From the NCBI GenBank assembly GCA_022510705.1, contig JAFLSX010000002.1, forward strand, positions 41,818 through 105,817: a stretch of DNA of 64,000 nucleotides. Reading direction: 5' to 3'. Both the position numbers and the translations under genes were made by a program. Position 1 is the first letter of the stretch. Each line of letters starts with the position of its first letter. The notes under the pieces are model-generated. The model ran no database searches and was not told the origin of the DNA. It saw only the letters and a list, made by a program, of their open reading frames with translations. Shown piece by piece: positions 27,931 through 39,895 of this stretch. Source of the DNA: Lachnospiraceae bacterium. GTDB lineage: Bacteria > Bacillota > Clostridia > Lachnospirales > Lachnospiraceae.

Positions 27931-28659
27931 ATGTCAGGACATTCTAAGTTTGCCAATATAAAGCATAAAAAAGAAAAGAACGATGCTGCCAAGGGAAAGA
28001 TTTTTACCATCATCGGAAGGGAAATTGCGGTAGCCGTAAAGGAGGGTGGACCGGATCCGTCCAACAATTTTAAGCTGGCGCAGGTAATAGCAAAAGCAAA
28101 GTCAAACAACATGCCTAATGATACGATTGAAAGAGGCATTAAAAAAGCAGCCGGTGATGTGGGAAATGTGAATTACGAGTATGTAACTTATGAAGGCTAT
28201 GGTCCTAACGGCATTGCCATTATCGTAGATGCGCTGACGGACAATAAAAATCGTACCGCAGCCAATGTCAGAAGTGCCTTTACCAAAGGGCAGGGCAATG
28301 TAGGAACTCCCGGTTGTGTATCTTTCATGTTTGATAAAAAGGGACAGATTATCATTGATAAGGAAGAATATGAGGCTGATCCGGATGAACTGATGATGCA
28401 GGTTCTGGATGCAGGTGCAGAGGATTTTACCGAGGAGGAAGACAGCTATGAAGTGTTGACCGATCCCGATTCCTTCGAAGAGGTCAGAAAAGCCTTGGAG
28501 GAGGCCGGTATCCCCATGTTGAGCGCCGAAGTGACCATGATTCCTCAGAATTATGTCGAATTGACGGACGAAACCGCGATCAAAAATTTACAGCGCACAT
28601 TAGATCTTTTGGAAGATGATGATGATGTGCAGGCTGTTTACCATAACTGGGATGAATAA
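27931..28659 (+). CDS. YebC/PmpR-family protein
   Basis: [32 protein letters not shown]…[34 protein letters not shown]. Confidence 0.96.
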   Translation: MSGHSKFANIKHKKEKNDAAKGKIFTIIGREIAVAVKEGGPDPSNNFKLAQVIAKAKSNNMPNDTIERGIKKAAGDVGNVNYEYVTYEGYGPNGIAIIVDALTDNKNRTAANVRSAFTKGQGNVGTPGCVSFMFDKKGQIIIDKEEYEADPDELMMQVLDAGAEDFTEEEDSYEVLTDPDSFEEVRKALEEAGIPMLSAEVTMIPQNYVELTDETAIKNLQRTLDLLEDDDDVQAVYHNWDE

Positions 28660-28729
28660 AAACCCTATACATATTTTTGGTTTTTGATGCAGGCATTGAC
28701 CCATATTTGCAGAAGAAAGGAAGTTACAT

Positions 28730-29674
28730 ATGGATAAATTGGCAATTGTGGTTCCCTGCTATAATGAAGAAGAGGTTCTTCATATTGCGGCCGATGCACT
28801 CAGAGATGTGCTGGACGATTTGATCAGGAAGCAAAAAATTGCGCAGGACAGCTTTCTTTTGTTTGTAAACGATGGCAGTAAGGACAGAACATGGGAATTG
28901 ATTGAAGAAGAACATGCGGCTCATCCCGCACAGATACGCGGCGTAAAGCTGGCCGGCAATGTGGGACATCAATTTGCACTGACTGCGGGGCTGCTGATCG
29001 CAAAGGACAGAAGTGATGTTGCCATATCCATAGATGCGGATTTACAGGATGACGTGTCTGTTATTGAGGAAATGATCGATAAATATCATGCAGGAAATGA
29101 TATTGTATACGGTGTGCGCAGTAACAGGAAAAAGGATTCCTTTTTCAAGCGTTTTACAGCTCAGGGTTTTTATAGGTTTATGGGAATCATGGGCGTAAAA
29201 ACAATATATAATCATGCGGATTTTAGGCTGATGAGCAAACGGGCTCTGGAGCAGTTTTCTCAATACGGAGAAAACAATCTGTTCCTTCGGGGAATCGTGC
29301 CTTTGATCGGATATCAGACGGATTGTGTCTACTACGAGCGAAAGGAGCGGGTAGCAGGGGAGTCCAAATATCCGCTTAAAAAAATGTTGGCACTGGCATT
29401 TAACGGTATTACTTCTTTTTCCATAAAGCCCATCAGTCTGATCACTTGGTTGGGCTGCGTCATTATTGTTGGCAGTGTACTGGCAGCTGTTTATGCCTTG
29501 ATATCGTATTTTACCGGCAATGTTGTACAGGGTTGGACTTCTTTGATCTTGTCCATTTGGTTCATCGGAGGTGTACAGCTTTTGGCCATCGGGATGGTTG
29601 GACAGTATATCGGAAAGATTTACGTAGAGGTAAAGCATCGTCCACGTTACAATGTAGAAAAGGTGTTGGAATAG
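28730..29674 (+). CDS. Family 2 glycosyltransferase (GtrB/DPM1-like) with C-terminal TM helices
   Basis: IVVPCYNEEEVL, FVNDGSKDRTW, SIDADLQDD, two C-terminal hydrophobic segments. Confidence 0.92.
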   Translation: MDKLAIVVPCYNEEEVLHIAADALRDVLDDLIRKQKIAQDSFLLFVNDGSKDRTWELIEEEHAAHPAQIRGVKLAGNVGHQFALTAGLLIAKDRSDVAISIDADLQDDVSVIEEMIDKYHAGNDIVYGVRSNRKKDSFFKRFTAQGFYRFMGIMGVKTIYNHADFRLMSKRALEQFSQYGENNLFLRGIVPLIGYQTDCVYYERKERVAGESKYPLKKMLALAFNGITSFSIKPISLITWLGCVIIVGSVLAAVYALISYFTGNVVQGWTSLILSIWFIGGVQLLAIGMVGQYIGKIYVEVKHRPRYNVEKVLE

Positions 29675-29722
29675 CAGGTCTTTTCTCAATGAAAAAGCAT
29701 TAAAACAGGTGGTGAGCGCAAA

Positions 29723-31327
29723 ATGACTTTTAGAAAAAATGTTTTTAGTTATCTGTTATGGGCTGTTTTTACGGCATCTATCTGCATTTATCATATCGCA
29801 ATCGTTACCCTCTTTTTAGAGCAGACGCCTTTGAAAGATGCCTATGCCCAGATGGGTGTTATCGGTCTGACTATTGTATTGGCTGCGGGATTTTTTGCGC
29901 TGCTTCGAAGACTGGTTAAGAAACAGGATAAAGAAGCGGATAAACATACGATATCCCATTTGATATGGGAGTCCACTCTGGCGATTCTGCTATTGGGAGC
30001 CGGCATTTTTATACGGGCCTGCATGGCCGGTGACGGTACTCAGGAAGCTGCTTTTTTTGAGACCGCCAGTATTACCGGGCAGCCGGTGATCCCGATTGCT
30101 CATGGTGCGCAGTATTTGTATGTAGTAGTATTGCGTGGCCTCTTTTTCATGGTGGGTAACAATTTTACGGCCGGCATTATTCTGCAAATTTGCTTGCAGG
30201 CATTGGCGGCGATAGTATGGTATTTCGGTATCAGAAGAATTTCAGGAACGGTTGCGGCATTATTGTTTTTAGCCGGTACCATGTTGCTGCCCATGTCTAT
30301 GCAGGAGGGAATCACCTATTCTCCCAAAATGCTGTATCTGCTCTTATTCGGACTGGTATTTCTCATGGTGGGTCGCTTTCTGCATAGACAGAAAAAAGGC
30401 GTTTCCCTAAAATGGTATTCATGGATACATATTGTGGTTTTAGGAATTGGCATTGGTATTCTGACATATCTGGATGTATCGGGGTTGACTTTACTTCTTC
30501 CTGTTCTTTTTATCTATGGAGTAAAGGAAGATGAAGCAGCCGAGAAAGGAGCAAAGCGCTTTCTAAAGCTGTCTCTGCAAGTGATGACCGTCATTTTGGT
30601 TTTTTTGCTGACAGTGATCCTGTTGATGTTTTTAGATGCTATGCAGAGCAATGCGGATATTATACAGGTGTTTGATATCTGGTGTCTGCTCTTTTCCTAT
30701 AAGGAAATGGGAGGGGTACCTGCTTTACTGTATCCCAATGCACTTTCCGGTGTTTATGCTATGCCGTTAATATCTTTTCTCTTGGTATTAGGCATTCCTG
30801 CCTTCTTTATACATGAAAAAAGAGAATCTCAGATGCTGTACTTTTTCTTCCTTGCAGGGGTGGCGGTCATTCTTGCCGGAAATTTCCATGCATCCGGTAT
30901 GACGGCGGGATATCTTGCCTTTTCCCTGGTACTGGCATTGATGGGCGCCGGTGTACAGGAGACACTGCAGAAGAGTATAAAAGAAGCAGATTTGGCTGCT
31001 GTAAAAGCCGAGGATGATTCCAAGCAGGGGGCAGAGCAGGATCAAAAGGATGTTGCTGATAAGCCGGAAGCAAAGGCAAAAGAGAAAAAAGCAGAAAAAG
31101 TCAAGAAACAAAAGCCCGAGAAAAAGAAAAAAGCCGGTAAAGTTGCTGATATTCCGGTACTTGCACCGACTGCCGGAGCACAGGAGAAACGGGGAAATTA
31201 CATAGAGAATCCATTGCCCTTACCGAAAAAGCACGAAACAAAGGTTTTGGACTATCCTTATTTTGTAGCTACGGATAAGTTAAGATATGATGTCCGTGTG
31301 GCGGACGATGACGATTTTGATATTTAA
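29723..31327 (+). CDS. Polytopic membrane protein with Lys/Glu-rich cytoplasmic tail; possible glycosyltransferase partner of the upstream GT2
   Basis: About 10 hydrophobic segments, then AKAKEKKAEKVKKQKPEKKKKAGK tail; adjacent to DPM1-like gene. Confidence 0.65.
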   Translation: MTFRKNVFSYLLWAVFTASICIYHIAIVTLFLEQTPLKDAYAQMGVIGLTIVLAAGFFALLRRLVKKQDKEADKHTISHLIWESTLAILLLGAGIFIRACMAGDGTQEAAFFETASITGQPVIPIAHGAQYLYVVVLRGLFFMVGNNFTAGIILQICLQALAAIVWYFGIRRISGTVAALLFLAGTMLLPMSMQEGITYSPKMLYLLLFGLVFLMVGRFLHRQKKGVSLKWYSWIHIVVLGIGIGILTYLDVSGLTLLLPVLFIYGVKEDEAAEKGAKRFLKLSLQVMTVILVFLLTVILLMFLDAMQSNADIIQVFDIWCLLFSYKEMGGVPALLYPNALSGVYAMPLISFLLVLGIPAFFIHEKRESQMLYFFFLAGVAVILAGNFHASGMTAGYLAFSLVLALMGAGVQETLQKSIKEADLAAVKAEDDSKQGAEQDQKDVADKPEAKAKEKKAEKVKKQKPEKKKKAGKVADIPVLAPTAGAQEKRGNYIENPLPLPKKHETKVLDYPYFVATDKLRYDVRVADDDDFDI

Positions 31328-31373
31328 ACGGCGTTTCTTATAAGTATGAAATCAAAATTCCTGCACACAATAG

Positions 31374-31403
31374 TAGAGAACCGTGATTCGGTTCTCTATT
31401 TTT
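31374..31403 (+). terminator. Intrinsic terminator
   Basis: tagagaaccg tgatt cggttctcta + tttttg. Confidence 0.8.
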
Positions 31404-31418
31404 GTTGGAGGAAAGTGT

Positions 31419-32126
31419 ATGCAGAAAAATCGGGACAATGCTCAAGACGATAAGAGGCGAGAAGAAGAGAAGCACAAAGATGAGCGGATTGAACAACTCG
31501 GACAGGTGACATTGAACAAGAATAAAGAAAAGCAGAATATACATCTTCTTACCATTATTGGGGAGGTAGAGGGACACGACAATCTGAACAGCTCCGCAAA
31601 AACAACTAAATATGAGCATATTCTGCCCCAACTGGCTGCGATTGAGGACAGTCAGGAAATCCAGGGTGTCATGGTGCTTTTAAATACTGTGGGAGGAGAT
31701 GTAGAAGCAGGACTGGCTATTGCGGAGATGTTATCTTCCCTTTCCAAACCTACGGTATCCCTGGTACTGGGAGGCAGCCATTCCATCGGGGTGCCCATTG
31801 CAGTCAGCACAGACTATTCTTATATTGTTCCCTCGGGGACCATGGTCATACATCCCGTACGGATGAACGGTATGGTAATCGGGGTTCCGCAGACTTTTGA
31901 TTATTTTAAACAGATTCAGGACAGGATCACAGGCTTTGTATGTACCCATTGTGATATAAAAAAACAAAGGTTGGAAGAACTTATGATGGAGACCGGTGTG
32001 CTCACCAAGGATGTAGGAACCATTCTGGTGGGGCAGGAAGCGGTGAACGAAGGAATTATCGACGCGGTAGGCGGAATCAAAGAGGCCATGCGTAAGCTGC
32101 ATAAGTTGATTTCAGAGGGAAAGTAA
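31419..32126 (+). CDS. ClpP-fold protease (TepA/YmfB-like translocation-enhancing protein)
   Basis: LLNTVGGDVEAGLAIAEML, SLVLGGSHSIGVPIAVS, SGTMVIHPVRMNG; start chosen at MQKNRD with GGAGG upstream. Confidence 0.85.
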   Translation: MQKNRDNAQDDKRREEEKHKDERIEQLGQVTLNKNKEKQNIHLLTIIGEVEGHDNLNSSAKTTKYEHILPQLAAIEDSQEIQGVMVLLNTVGGDVEAGLAIAEMLSSLSKPTVSLVLGGSHSIGVPIAVSTDYSYIVPSGTMVIHPVRMNGMVIGVPQTFDYFKQIQDRITGFVCTHCDIKKQRLEELMMETGVLTKDVGTILVGQEAVNEGIIDAVGGIKEAMRKLHKLISEGK

Positions 32127-32206
32127 AAAACGATTGTATACATGATGACAAGCCCGCAGAAAAATGATATAATAGTCGAAGCATATGAAGCGGGGTTTAA
32201 GAATAT

Positions 32207-34906
32207 ATGGCATCCAATCAGAATAAAAAGTCATCAGCTTCGAAGAGAAGCACACAGAACACCAGAAGGCATGATGAAGATACCAGACAGTATACGGAGC
32301 AGGAGAGCGCTCTTTTTCATGAAGTAGCGTTAATCCTGCTGTTTGCAGTTGCAGTCATTTTATTTTTGTGCAATTTTGGCGTGATCGGAACCGTAGGAAA
32401 TGCTATTAGTGCTGTGTTGTTCGGCCTATTCGGCTTCTTAGCCTATGTGATCGCGATTGCTGCTTTTGTGGCAATGGCCTTCTGGTCTGCAAATCAGGGC
32501 AATCCCGCCGCTGTCAGAAAGCTGATAGCGGCCTGTGTTTTGTTTGTGTTGGTCGGAATTGTATGTGAGCTTGTTTCCGGTAATCCTTCGGCACCGGAGT
32601 ACAGTGTGGGAGAGATTTACCGGTTTTCCAGTGAAAATAAGGCAGGCGGTGGTGTGATCGCAGGCAGTTTGGCTTATTTAATGGTGCATTTTTTGGATAT
32701 GATAGGTACGATCTTAGTAGTGCTGATATTGAGTATTATCAGTGCGGTTCTTTTGACTGAACGTTCTTTTGTAGACAGTGTTAAAAAAGGTGGCAGAAGA
32801 ATGGCCGAGCTTTCCAAAGAAGATGCAGAGAGAAGGCGGGAACAGGCCAGAATACGCCGCAGTGATTATGAAGAAGCCCGTGCAAGAAGAGACGAAGAGC
32901 GGGCCAAACGTGAAGAAGAACGTCGGTTGAAAGCGGAGGAGAAGGAAAATGAAAAGATTCTCCGTATGGATAAAAAAGTGACGGGTGTCATGGCAGATAC
33001 CGCCTTGACGGCAAGCACCGATAAAAGAGGCAGAGATGATATTCACGAGATAACCCTGAATGAAGAGAATCTGACAGATTTTGAGAATCTTACGGATTAT
33101 AATAATATCAGAATTAACGGGGAAACTGTGGACTATGAGCCCGAAGAGCACTACGAGGATGTGAGGGAAATCTATGCGCCTGAGGAAGAGGAAGCAGATT
33201 TTGAATCCTATCCGGAAGAGCAGCCCATATATAGGGAAGCTACTATTCGTATGAGTACTGTAGGCAAAGAAGAGCAGCCTATACAAAGGCAAGCGATACA
33301 GGAAGAAGCGCCGGCTTATCAGTCTGACAAACCATCCGTCAGGCCGATAGCCAGACCCGCTGCAGTACCCAGACCGAAAGGCAGTGAAGCCCGCATGAAG
33401 GAAGAGGTTTTCTCTGTGGAAAAGAAGATTCCTAAGAAGTACATATTCCCGCCGCTGTCTCGTTTACAGAAGGGTCAAGGCGGCAGAGGTGATTCTTCCA
33501 AAGAATTGAAGGATACCGCCTACAGGTTGCAACAGACCTTAAATACTTTTGGCGTAAAGGTGTCCATTACCGACATCAGTCAGGGGCCTGCGGTTACCAG
33601 ATATGAACTGCAGCCGGAGCAGGGTGTAAAGGTCAGCAAAATAGTGGGACTGGCAGATGATATCAAACTGAATCTGGCAGCTACGGATATTCGTATTGAA
33701 GCGCCTATTCCCGGAAAAGCGGCTATTGGCATCGAGGTGCCGAATAAAGAAAATACGGCTGTTGCTCTTAGGGATTTGTTGGAAAGTAATGAGTTTAAGG
33801 AATTCTCATCCAATCTGGCCTTTGCGGTAGGTAAGGACATTGCCGGCAAGGTGGTCGTGACGGATATTGCGAAAATGCCGCACATGCTGATCGCGGGAGC
33901 TACCGGCTCCGGTAAATCTGTTTGTATCAATACTCTGATCATGAGTATTCTCTATAAGGCACATCCGGATGATGTAAAACTCATTATGGTAGATCCTAAG
34001 GTGGTGGAATTGAGTGTCTACAATGGAATCCCCCATCTTATGATCCCTGTGGTCACGGATCCCAAGAAGGCCGCAGCAGCCCTGCACTGGGGTGTTTCCG
34101 AAATGACGGACCGCTATAAAAAATTTGCCGATTTCAATGTAAGGGATTTAAAAGGATATAACCAAAAAGTAGAAAGTATGAAGGAACGGGGGCAGGAGGA
34201 TGCGCCGGCCAAGCTGCCACAGATAGTCATTATTGTGGACGAGTTGGCGGATTTGATGATGGTGGCACCCGGTGAAGTAGAAGAGTCCATATGCCGTCTG
34301 GCACAGCTTGCCAGGGCTGCAGGAATTCATTTGATCATTGCAACACAAAGACCTTCCGTGGATGTTATTACCGGTTTGATCAAAGCAAATATGCCAAGCC
34401 GTATTGCTTTCAGCGTATCCAGTGGAGTGGACTCCCGTACGATTCTGGATATGAATGGTGCGGAGAAACTTTTGGGTAAGGGAGATATGCTGTTCTATCC
34501 ACAGGGCTATACCAAGCCTGCGCGCGTACAGGGAGCGTTTGTTTCCGACAAGGAAGTATCCGATGTGGTAGACTTCTTAAAGAATCAGAATCTGGGTAAT
34601 GTATATGCGGAGGATATTGAAGAAAAAATCATGAATATGGGTTCCGGAGGCGGTTCAAATGGCTCTTCAGGTGAAGGAGGCAGTTCATTGGACGAATATT
34701 TTGCCGATGCCGGAAGGTTTATTATCGATAAGGATAAGGCGTCCATAGGAATGTTTCAGAGAATGTTCAAGATAGGCTTTAACCGGGCAGCCCGTATTAT
34801 GGACCAGTTGTATGAATACGGTGTGGTAGGCGAAGAAGAAGGGACGAAGCCCCGCAAGGTATTGATGAGTATGGAGCAATTTGAGCAGCTATTGGAGGAA
34901 ATATAG
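32207..34906 (+). CDS. FtsK/SpoIIIE-family DNA translocase
   Basis: N-terminal TM helices, Walker [18 protein letters not shown], Walker [16 protein letters not shown]-terminal gamma wHTH domain. Confidence 0.96.
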   Translation: MASNQNKKSSASKRSTQNTRRHDEDTRQYTEQESALFHEVALILLFAVAVILFLCNFGVIGTVGNAISAVLFGLFGFLAYVIAIAAFVAMAFWSANQGNPAAVRKLIAACVLFVLVGIVCELVSGNPSAPEYSVGEIYRFSSENKAGGGVIAGSLAYLMVHFLDMIGTILVVLILSIISAVLLTERSFVDSVKKGGRRMAELSKEDAERRREQARIRRSDYEEARARRDEERAKREEERRLKAEEKENEKILRMDKKVTGVMADTALTASTDKRGRDDIHEITLNEENLTDFENLTDYNNIRINGETVDYEPEEHYEDVREIYAPEEEEADFESYPEEQPIYREATIRMSTVGKEEQPIQRQAIQEEAPAYQSDKPSVRPIARPAAVPRPKGSEARMKEEVFSVEKKIPKKYIFPPLSRLQKGQGGRGDSSKELKDTAYRLQQTLNTFGVKVSITDISQGPAVTRYELQPEQGVKVSKIVGLADDIKLNLAATDIRIEAPIPGKAAIGIEVPNKENTAVALRDLLESNEFKEFSSNLAFAVGKDIAGKVVVTDIAKMPHMLIAGATGSGKSVCINTLIMSILYKAHPDDVKLIMVDPKVVELSVYNGIPHLMIPVVTDPKKAAAALHWGVSEMTDRYKKFADFNVRDLKGYNQKVESMKERGQEDAPAKLPQIVIIVDELADLMMVAPGEVEESICRLAQLARAAGIHLIIATQRPSVDVITGLIKANMPSRIAFSVSSGVDSRTILDMNGAEKLLGKGDMLFYPQGYTKPARVQGAFVSDKEVSDVVDFLKNQNLGNVYAEDIEEKIMNMGSGGGSNGSSGEGGSSLDEYFADAGRFIIDKDKASIGMFQRMFKIGFNRAARIMDQLYEYGVVGEEEGTKPRKVLMSMEQFEQLLEEI

Positions 34907-34908
34907 TC

Positions 34909-36579
34909 ATGAAGACAGACATCGAAATTGCGCAGGAAGCCGTGATGCAGCCTATCACCGAGGTGGCGGCAAAGCTGGATATCGGAGCGGAGGAACTGGA
35001 ACTCTACGGCAAATACAAAGCAAAAATATCTGACGAATACATAAATCGCATCTCTTCTAATGAGGATGGAAAATTGATCTTGGTAACCGCTATCAATCCG
35101 ACTCCGGCAGGAGAAGGTAAGACTACCACCAGTGTCGGCCTAGGACAGGCATTCGGCAAGTTAGGTAAAAAAGCGGTCATTGCGCTTAGGGAGCCTTCTC
35201 TGGGTCCCTGTTTTGGCATCAAAGGCGGCGCGGCGGGAGGCGGCTACGCACAGGTAGTGCCAATGGAAGATTTGAACCTGCATTTTACAGGAGATTTCCA
35301 TGCTATAACCTCTGCCAATAATTTACTGGCAGCTCTTTTGGATAATCATATTCAACAAGGAAATGAATTGGGGATTGATACCAGACAGATAGTCTGGAAA
35401 CGCTGTCTGGACATGAATGACCGTGTGCTCCGTAATATCGTGGTAGGACTTGGCAGTAAAACTGACGGTGTTGTCAGAGAGGATCATTTTGTTATCACGG
35501 TAGCTTCGGAAATCATGGCGGTACTTTGTTTGGCAGAAGATATGCAGGATTTAAAAGAAAGGCTTTCCCGTATGGTAGTAGCCTATAATTATGACGGAGA
35601 GCCGGTATCGGCCGGGGATCTGCAGGCAGTGGGCTCCATGGCAGCACTTTTAAAGGATGCCCTAAAGCCCAATTTAATCCAAACCTTGGAGCATACGCCG
35701 GCCCTGGTACACGGCGGTCCCTTTGCCAATATTGCCCACGGCTGCAATTCGGTACGGGCTACTAAAACTGCTTTAAAGATGGCGGATTATGTTATTACCG
35801 AGGCCGGTTTTGGCGCTGATCTGGGTGCGGAAAAATTCTTTGATATCAAATGCCGCATGACAGGACTGAAACCTGATGCGGTTGTGCTGGTTGCTACAAT
35901 AAGGGCTTTGAAGTATAATGGAGGTGTTCCCAAAGCGGAACTTGGAAAGGAAAACATAGAAGCGCTTGAGAGGGGAATTGTCAATCTGGAGAAGCATATT
36001 GAAAATCTGCAGATATATGGAGTGCCGGTGGTAGTGACCCTGAATTCTTTTGTATCGGATACGGAAGCGGAAATAAATTTTGTAAAGCAGTTCTGTGAAG
36101 AACGGGATTGTGAATTTGCAATTTCCGAAGTCTGGGAAAAAGGCGGCGAGGGAGGTATCGAACTGGCCCATAAGGTGCTTAAGACCTTGGAAACGAAAGA
36201 GAGTCATTTCAAAGTGCTCTATGAGGACACTCTGTCTCTGAAAGAGAAAATAGAAACGGTTGCCAGGAAAATATACGGTGCAGGCAGCATCAGCTTTTCA
36301 CCTGCTGTCATTAAACAGCTGGAAAAGTTGGAGTCATTGGGATTTGGAAATCTGCCTGTTTGTATGGCAAAGAATCAGTACTCATTGTCGGATGATCCGG
36401 ATAAGTTAGGGAGACCCGAAGGCTTTGAATTGGGAGTCAGGGAGGTCTATGTTTCCGCAGGCGCCGGCTTTGTTGTTGTGCTGACAGGCGCTATCATGAC
36501 TATGCCGGGTCTTTCCAAAAATCCGGCAGCGTACGGCATTGATGTGGATGAAAGCGGTAGGATTACCGGCCTGTTCTAG
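34909..36579 (+). CDS. fhs: Formate--tetrahydrofolate ligase
   Basis: [54 protein letters not shown]. Confidence 0.97.
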   Translation: MKTDIEIAQEAVMQPITEVAAKLDIGAEELELYGKYKAKISDEYINRISSNEDGKLILVTAINPTPAGEGKTTTSVGLGQAFGKLGKKAVIALREPSLGPCFGIKGGAAGGGYAQVVPMEDLNLHFTGDFHAITSANNLLAALLDNHIQQGNELGIDTRQIVWKRCLDMNDRVLRNIVVGLGSKTDGVVREDHFVITVASEIMAVLCLAEDMQDLKERLSRMVVAYNYDGEPVSAGDLQAVGSMAALLKDALKPNLIQTLEHTPALVHGGPFANIAHGCNSVRATKTALKMADYVITEAGFGADLGAEKFFDIKCRMTGLKPDAVVLVATIRALKYNGGVPKAELGKENIEALERGIVNLEKHIENLQIYGVPVVVTLNSFVSDTEAEINFVKQFCEERDCEFAISEVWEKGGEGGIELAHKVLKTLETKESHFKVLYEDTLSLKEKIETVARKIYGAGSISFSPAVIKQLEKLESLGFGNLPVCMAKNQYSLSDDPDKLGRPEGFELGVREVYVSAGAGFVVVLTGAIMTMPGLSKNPAAYGIDVDESGRITGLF

Positions 36580-36605
36580 AAGGAAGATGAAGGAGTTTAT
36601 AAATT

Positions 36606-37454
36606 ATGGCACAGATAATTGACGGAAAAGCCATTTCCTCCCTGATAAAAGATGAACTGAAGGAAAAGGTCAGCAATTTAAAGGCACAGGGAAAGGAAAC
36701 CACATTGGCGGTGATTCAGGTGGGTGCGGATCCTGCCTCCACTGTATATGTGGGAAATAAGAAAAAAGCCTGTGAATATATCGGGATCAACTCCCTGGCA
36801 TACGAGCTTCCGGAAGAAACCGGTGAGGATGAGCTGTTAAACCTTATAGCAGAGCTGAATGCCAGAAAAGACGTAAACGGCATCTTGGTACAGCTGCCTT
36901 TGCCGGAGCATATTGATGAGGATAAAGTAATAAAAAGCATTGCGCCTGCCAAGGATGTGGACGGTTTTCATCCTCAGAATGTTGGCGCTCTTTGTATCGG
37001 TGAACCGGGTTTTGTTTCCTGTACGCCTGCCGGTATTATTGAACTGTTAAAGCGTTCGGGTATTGAAATAGAGGGAAAAGAATGTGTAGTAGTGGGCAGG
37101 AGTAATATTGTGGGAAAACCTATGGCACTTTTGCTGCTTAGAGAAAACGGTACGGTTACAGTTGCGCATTCCAAAACCGAGAATTTAAAAGAGATTACGA
37201 AAAGGGCCGATATTTTTGTGGCTGCTGTTGGAAAGCCTAAAATGATCACCAGAGAATATGTAAAAGAGGGTGCGGTGGTTATCGACGTGGGAATTCATCG
37301 CATGGAGAACAAAAAGCTTTGCGGGGATGTGGACTATGAGGATGTAGAACCGATCTGTAGTGCGATCACGCCGGTTCCGGGAGGCGTAGGCCCCATGACG
37401 ATTGCCATGCTGATGCATAATTGTGTAGAATCTTTAAACTTGCAGGAAGGTTAG
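36606..37454 (+). CDS. folD: Methylene-THF dehydrogenase / methenyl-THF cyclohydrolase
   Basis: GADPASTVYVGNKKKACEYIGI, GILVQLPLPEHID, VVGRSNIVGKPMALLLL, TPVPGGVGPMTIAML. Confidence 0.97.
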   Translation: MAQIIDGKAISSLIKDELKEKVSNLKAQGKETTLAVIQVGADPASTVYVGNKKKACEYIGINSLAYELPEETGEDELLNLIAELNARKDVNGILVQLPLPEHIDEDKVIKSIAPAKDVDGFHPQNVGALCIGEPGFVSCTPAGIIELLKRSGIEIEGKECVVVGRSNIVGKPMALLLLRENGTVTVAHSKTENLKEITKRADIFVAAVGKPKMITREYVKEGAVVIDVGIHRMENKKLCGDVDYEDVEPICSAITPVPGGVGPMTIAMLMHNCVESLNLQEG

Positions 37455-37463
37455 GAGTTCCTT

Positions 37464-38906
37464 ATGAAATGTCCCAATTGCGGAACAGACATGAAGGATG
37501 GCAATCTTTACTGTGAGGTGTGTGGTGAAGAGATACATATTGTGCCAGACTTTGAACCTGAAATTGAATATAGTATAACGGAAACGCTGTCCGGCATCAG
37601 GGACGAAGTCTTAGAGGAAGTTCCTGATGATAAGACGGTATTGAAAGAACAGGACGGTTTTTCTAAGCGCATAAACATCAGACGTATCATGATCATTGTC
37701 TGCTTAACTGTTCTGCTATGCGGTATTGTGATCATAATTGTCGCAGGTATACGAGATTACCGCCGTAATTCGGTACAGTATCAGATTTCACAGGCGCAGA
37801 CCTGTGTGGCTTCCGGAAATATGGAGGGAGCCATTGACTATTATGAAAGAGCAGTGGAACTGGAGGAAAATATCAATCTACGGCTCCAATTGGCGGCACT
37901 TTATGAACAGAGCGGACAGAATCAGGAATATGTAAGCTGCCTGAGTCTTATTATTTCCTCTCCCGAGACATCGGCGGAGGAACTGGAAGTTGCTTATAAA
38001 AGGCTGATCGCATATTTTCGTGATAGGGAAGATTACGCATCCATCCATACGCTTTTAACGAATACGAAGAATGAAAACATTCTCGATATGTTTCAACATT
38101 ATATGGCGGCCCCGCCGGAGTTTAGTTATGCCGCCGGTACCTATGCGGAGGTCATTCCGCTCAAACTGACGGCCAGTAACCGGGGAACTATATATTATAC
38201 CTTGGACGGTACCCTTCCCAATGAGAGCAGTGAGGTTTATACGACCCCTATTTTTCTGGAAACGGGAACTTATGAAATAGCCGCTATATTTGTAAACGAG
38301 TACGGCATTACCAGTGAAGTGGTTGCCAGAACTTATATTATCGATGTTTTAAAGCCACCGGCGCCTGAGGTGGAAACCTATAGCGGGGAATACACCGCAC
38401 CTACTATGATAAAAGTTTCGGTACCTGCGGATGGCACTGTTTATTATACAACAGACGGCACTACTCCCACGGATCATTCCACAAGGTATACAGGGGCCAT
38501 TCCTATGCCGCTGGGAAAAACTACTTTTAAATTTATCACTTACAATGAAGAAGGTGTATCGGGCAGTACTACTACAAGACAATATGAATTAGTGCTTCCC
38601 ACTGATTTTACAGTGGATATGGCGTTGCATGGTGTTAAGGAAGAATTGATCCAAAGCGGCAAACTTCTGGATATGGAAGGGACGATTGCAGGCAATCTGC
38701 CGGGAAGATACCTGTACGTATTCCATTCCGCACAGACTCTTTCGGGTGCCGGCGATTTTTATATCCTGGCCGAAATCTACGAGGATGCCGACGGTGTACA
38801 GAATATGACAGGTACCCTTTATGCAGTAGGTATCTATACGGGAAGTTATTATCAGTTATTCCTGGAAATCTCCGATAGTCCCGTTTTGGAACCGATTAAC
38901 GATTAA
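37464..38906 (+). CDS. Zinc-ribbon/TM/TPR protein with two chitobiase C-terminal-like (CHB_HEX_C) domains
   Basis: MKCPNCGTDMKDGNLYCEVCGEE, one TM, TPR-like helices, GTIYYTLDGTLPNESSEVYTTPIFL and GTVYYTTDGTTPTDHSTRYTGAI. Confidence 0.85.
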   Translation: MKCPNCGTDMKDGNLYCEVCGEEIHIVPDFEPEIEYSITETLSGIRDEVLEEVPDDKTVLKEQDGFSKRINIRRIMIIVCLTVLLCGIVIIIVAGIRDYRRNSVQYQISQAQTCVASGNMEGAIDYYERAVELEENINLRLQLAALYEQSGQNQEYVSCLSLIISSPETSAEELEVAYKRLIAYFRDREDYASIHTLLTNTKNENILDMFQHYMAAPPEFSYAAGTYAEVIPLKLTASNRGTIYYTLDGTLPNESSEVYTTPIFLETGTYEIAAIFVNEYGITSEVVARTYIIDVLKPPAPEVETYSGEYTAPTMIKVSVPADGTVYYTTDGTTPTDHSTRYTGAIPMPLGKTTFKFITYNEEGVSGSTTTRQYELVLPTDFTVDMALHGVKEELIQSGKLLDMEGTIAGNLPGRYLYVFHSAQTLSGAGDFYILAEIYEDADGVQNMTGTLYAVGIYTGSYYQLFLEISDSPVLEPIND

Positions 38907-38949
38907 AAATACAAACCGCCAAAAGAAACTGGCAGAATGAGAGGAAAAA

Positions 38950-39828
38950 ATGTATAAGATTATTGATGCAAAACAACTAACTGACACAATTTTTCAAATG
39001 GAAGTAGAGGCTGTAAGAATAGCAAAGGCCTGCCAGCCGGGACAATTTGTAATTGTCAGAATGGATGAAGAAGGAGAAAGAATTCCGCTTACCATCTGCG
39101 ATTATAACAGGGAAAAAGGTACGATCACAATTGTATTTCAGATCGTGGGTGCTGCAACGCAGATGATGGCAGGATTGAAGATTGGAGATTCTTTCCATGA
39201 TTTTGTAGGACCTCTTGGATGTCCCTCGGAATTTGTATCAGAGGATTTGGAAAGCCTAAAAAAGAAAAAGATGCTTTTTGTTGCAGGCGGCGTAGGTACT
39301 GCACCCGTATATCCACAGGTAAAGTGGCTGCACGAGCATGGTATTGAAACTGATGTGATCGTAGGCGCTAAAACAAAAGATCTGGTGATCTTAGAGAAGG
39401 AAATGGAAGCGGTGGCAGGTAATCTGTATATCACCACCGACGACGGTTCCTATGGCAGAAGCGGCATGGTAACCCAGACCATTCAGGATTTGGTAAACGA
39501 GGGTAAACACTATGATATCTGCGTTGCCATCGGTCCCATGATCATGATGAAATTTGTCTGCAAGCTGACAAAGGAGTTAGGTCTGCCCACAATCGTCAGC
39601 TTAAATCCTATTATGGTGGACGGCACGGGAATGTGCGGCGCCTGCCGTGTCAGCGTGGACGGAAAAGTGAAATTTGCCTGTGTGGACGGACCGGAATTTG
39701 ACGGCCATCAGGTGGATTTTGACGAGGCCATGCAAAGACAACAGATTTATAAGACTGCAGAAGGCAGAGCATTTTTAAAGGCAAAAGAAGGCAGTACGCA
39801 TCACGGAGGCTGTGGCAACTGTCATTAA
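38950..39828 (+). CDS. nfnA: NfnA-like FAD/NAD-binding ferredoxin-NADP reductase subunit
   Basis: PLTICDYNREKGTITIVFQIVGAATQMMAGLK, GGVGTAPVYPQVK, [2Fe-2S] cysteines GMCGACRVSVDGKVKFACVDGPEFDGHQVDF. Confidence 0.93.
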   Translation: MYKIIDAKQLTDTIFQMEVEAVRIAKACQPGQFVIVRMDEEGERIPLTICDYNREKGTITIVFQIVGAATQMMAGLKIGDSFHDFVGPLGCPSEFVSEDLESLKKKKMLFVAGGVGTAPVYPQVKWLHEHGIETDVIVGAKTKDLVILEKEMEAVAGNLYITTDDGSYGRSGMVTQTIQDLVNEGKHYDICVAIGPMIMMKFVCKLTKELGLPTIVSLNPIMVDGTGMCGACRVSVDGKVKFACVDGPEFDGHQVDFDEAMQRQQIYKTAEGRAFLKAKEGSTHHGGCGNCH

Positions 39829-39895
39829 TATCACATCGAAACAAAATAGAATTCAAATAAAATGTAAGCCGTTTACGGCAGAATGAGAGGAAAAA

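Noticed and set aside
29042-29689. Minus-strand 215-aa ORF antisense to the GT2 gene
   Set aside because: Antisense to a well-supported CDS, no independent evidence
32131-32146. attgtataca near spoIIIE resembling the GntR core site at 17694
   Set aside because: Only the short core matches, flanks do not, and it is not well placed relative to a promoter; likely chance
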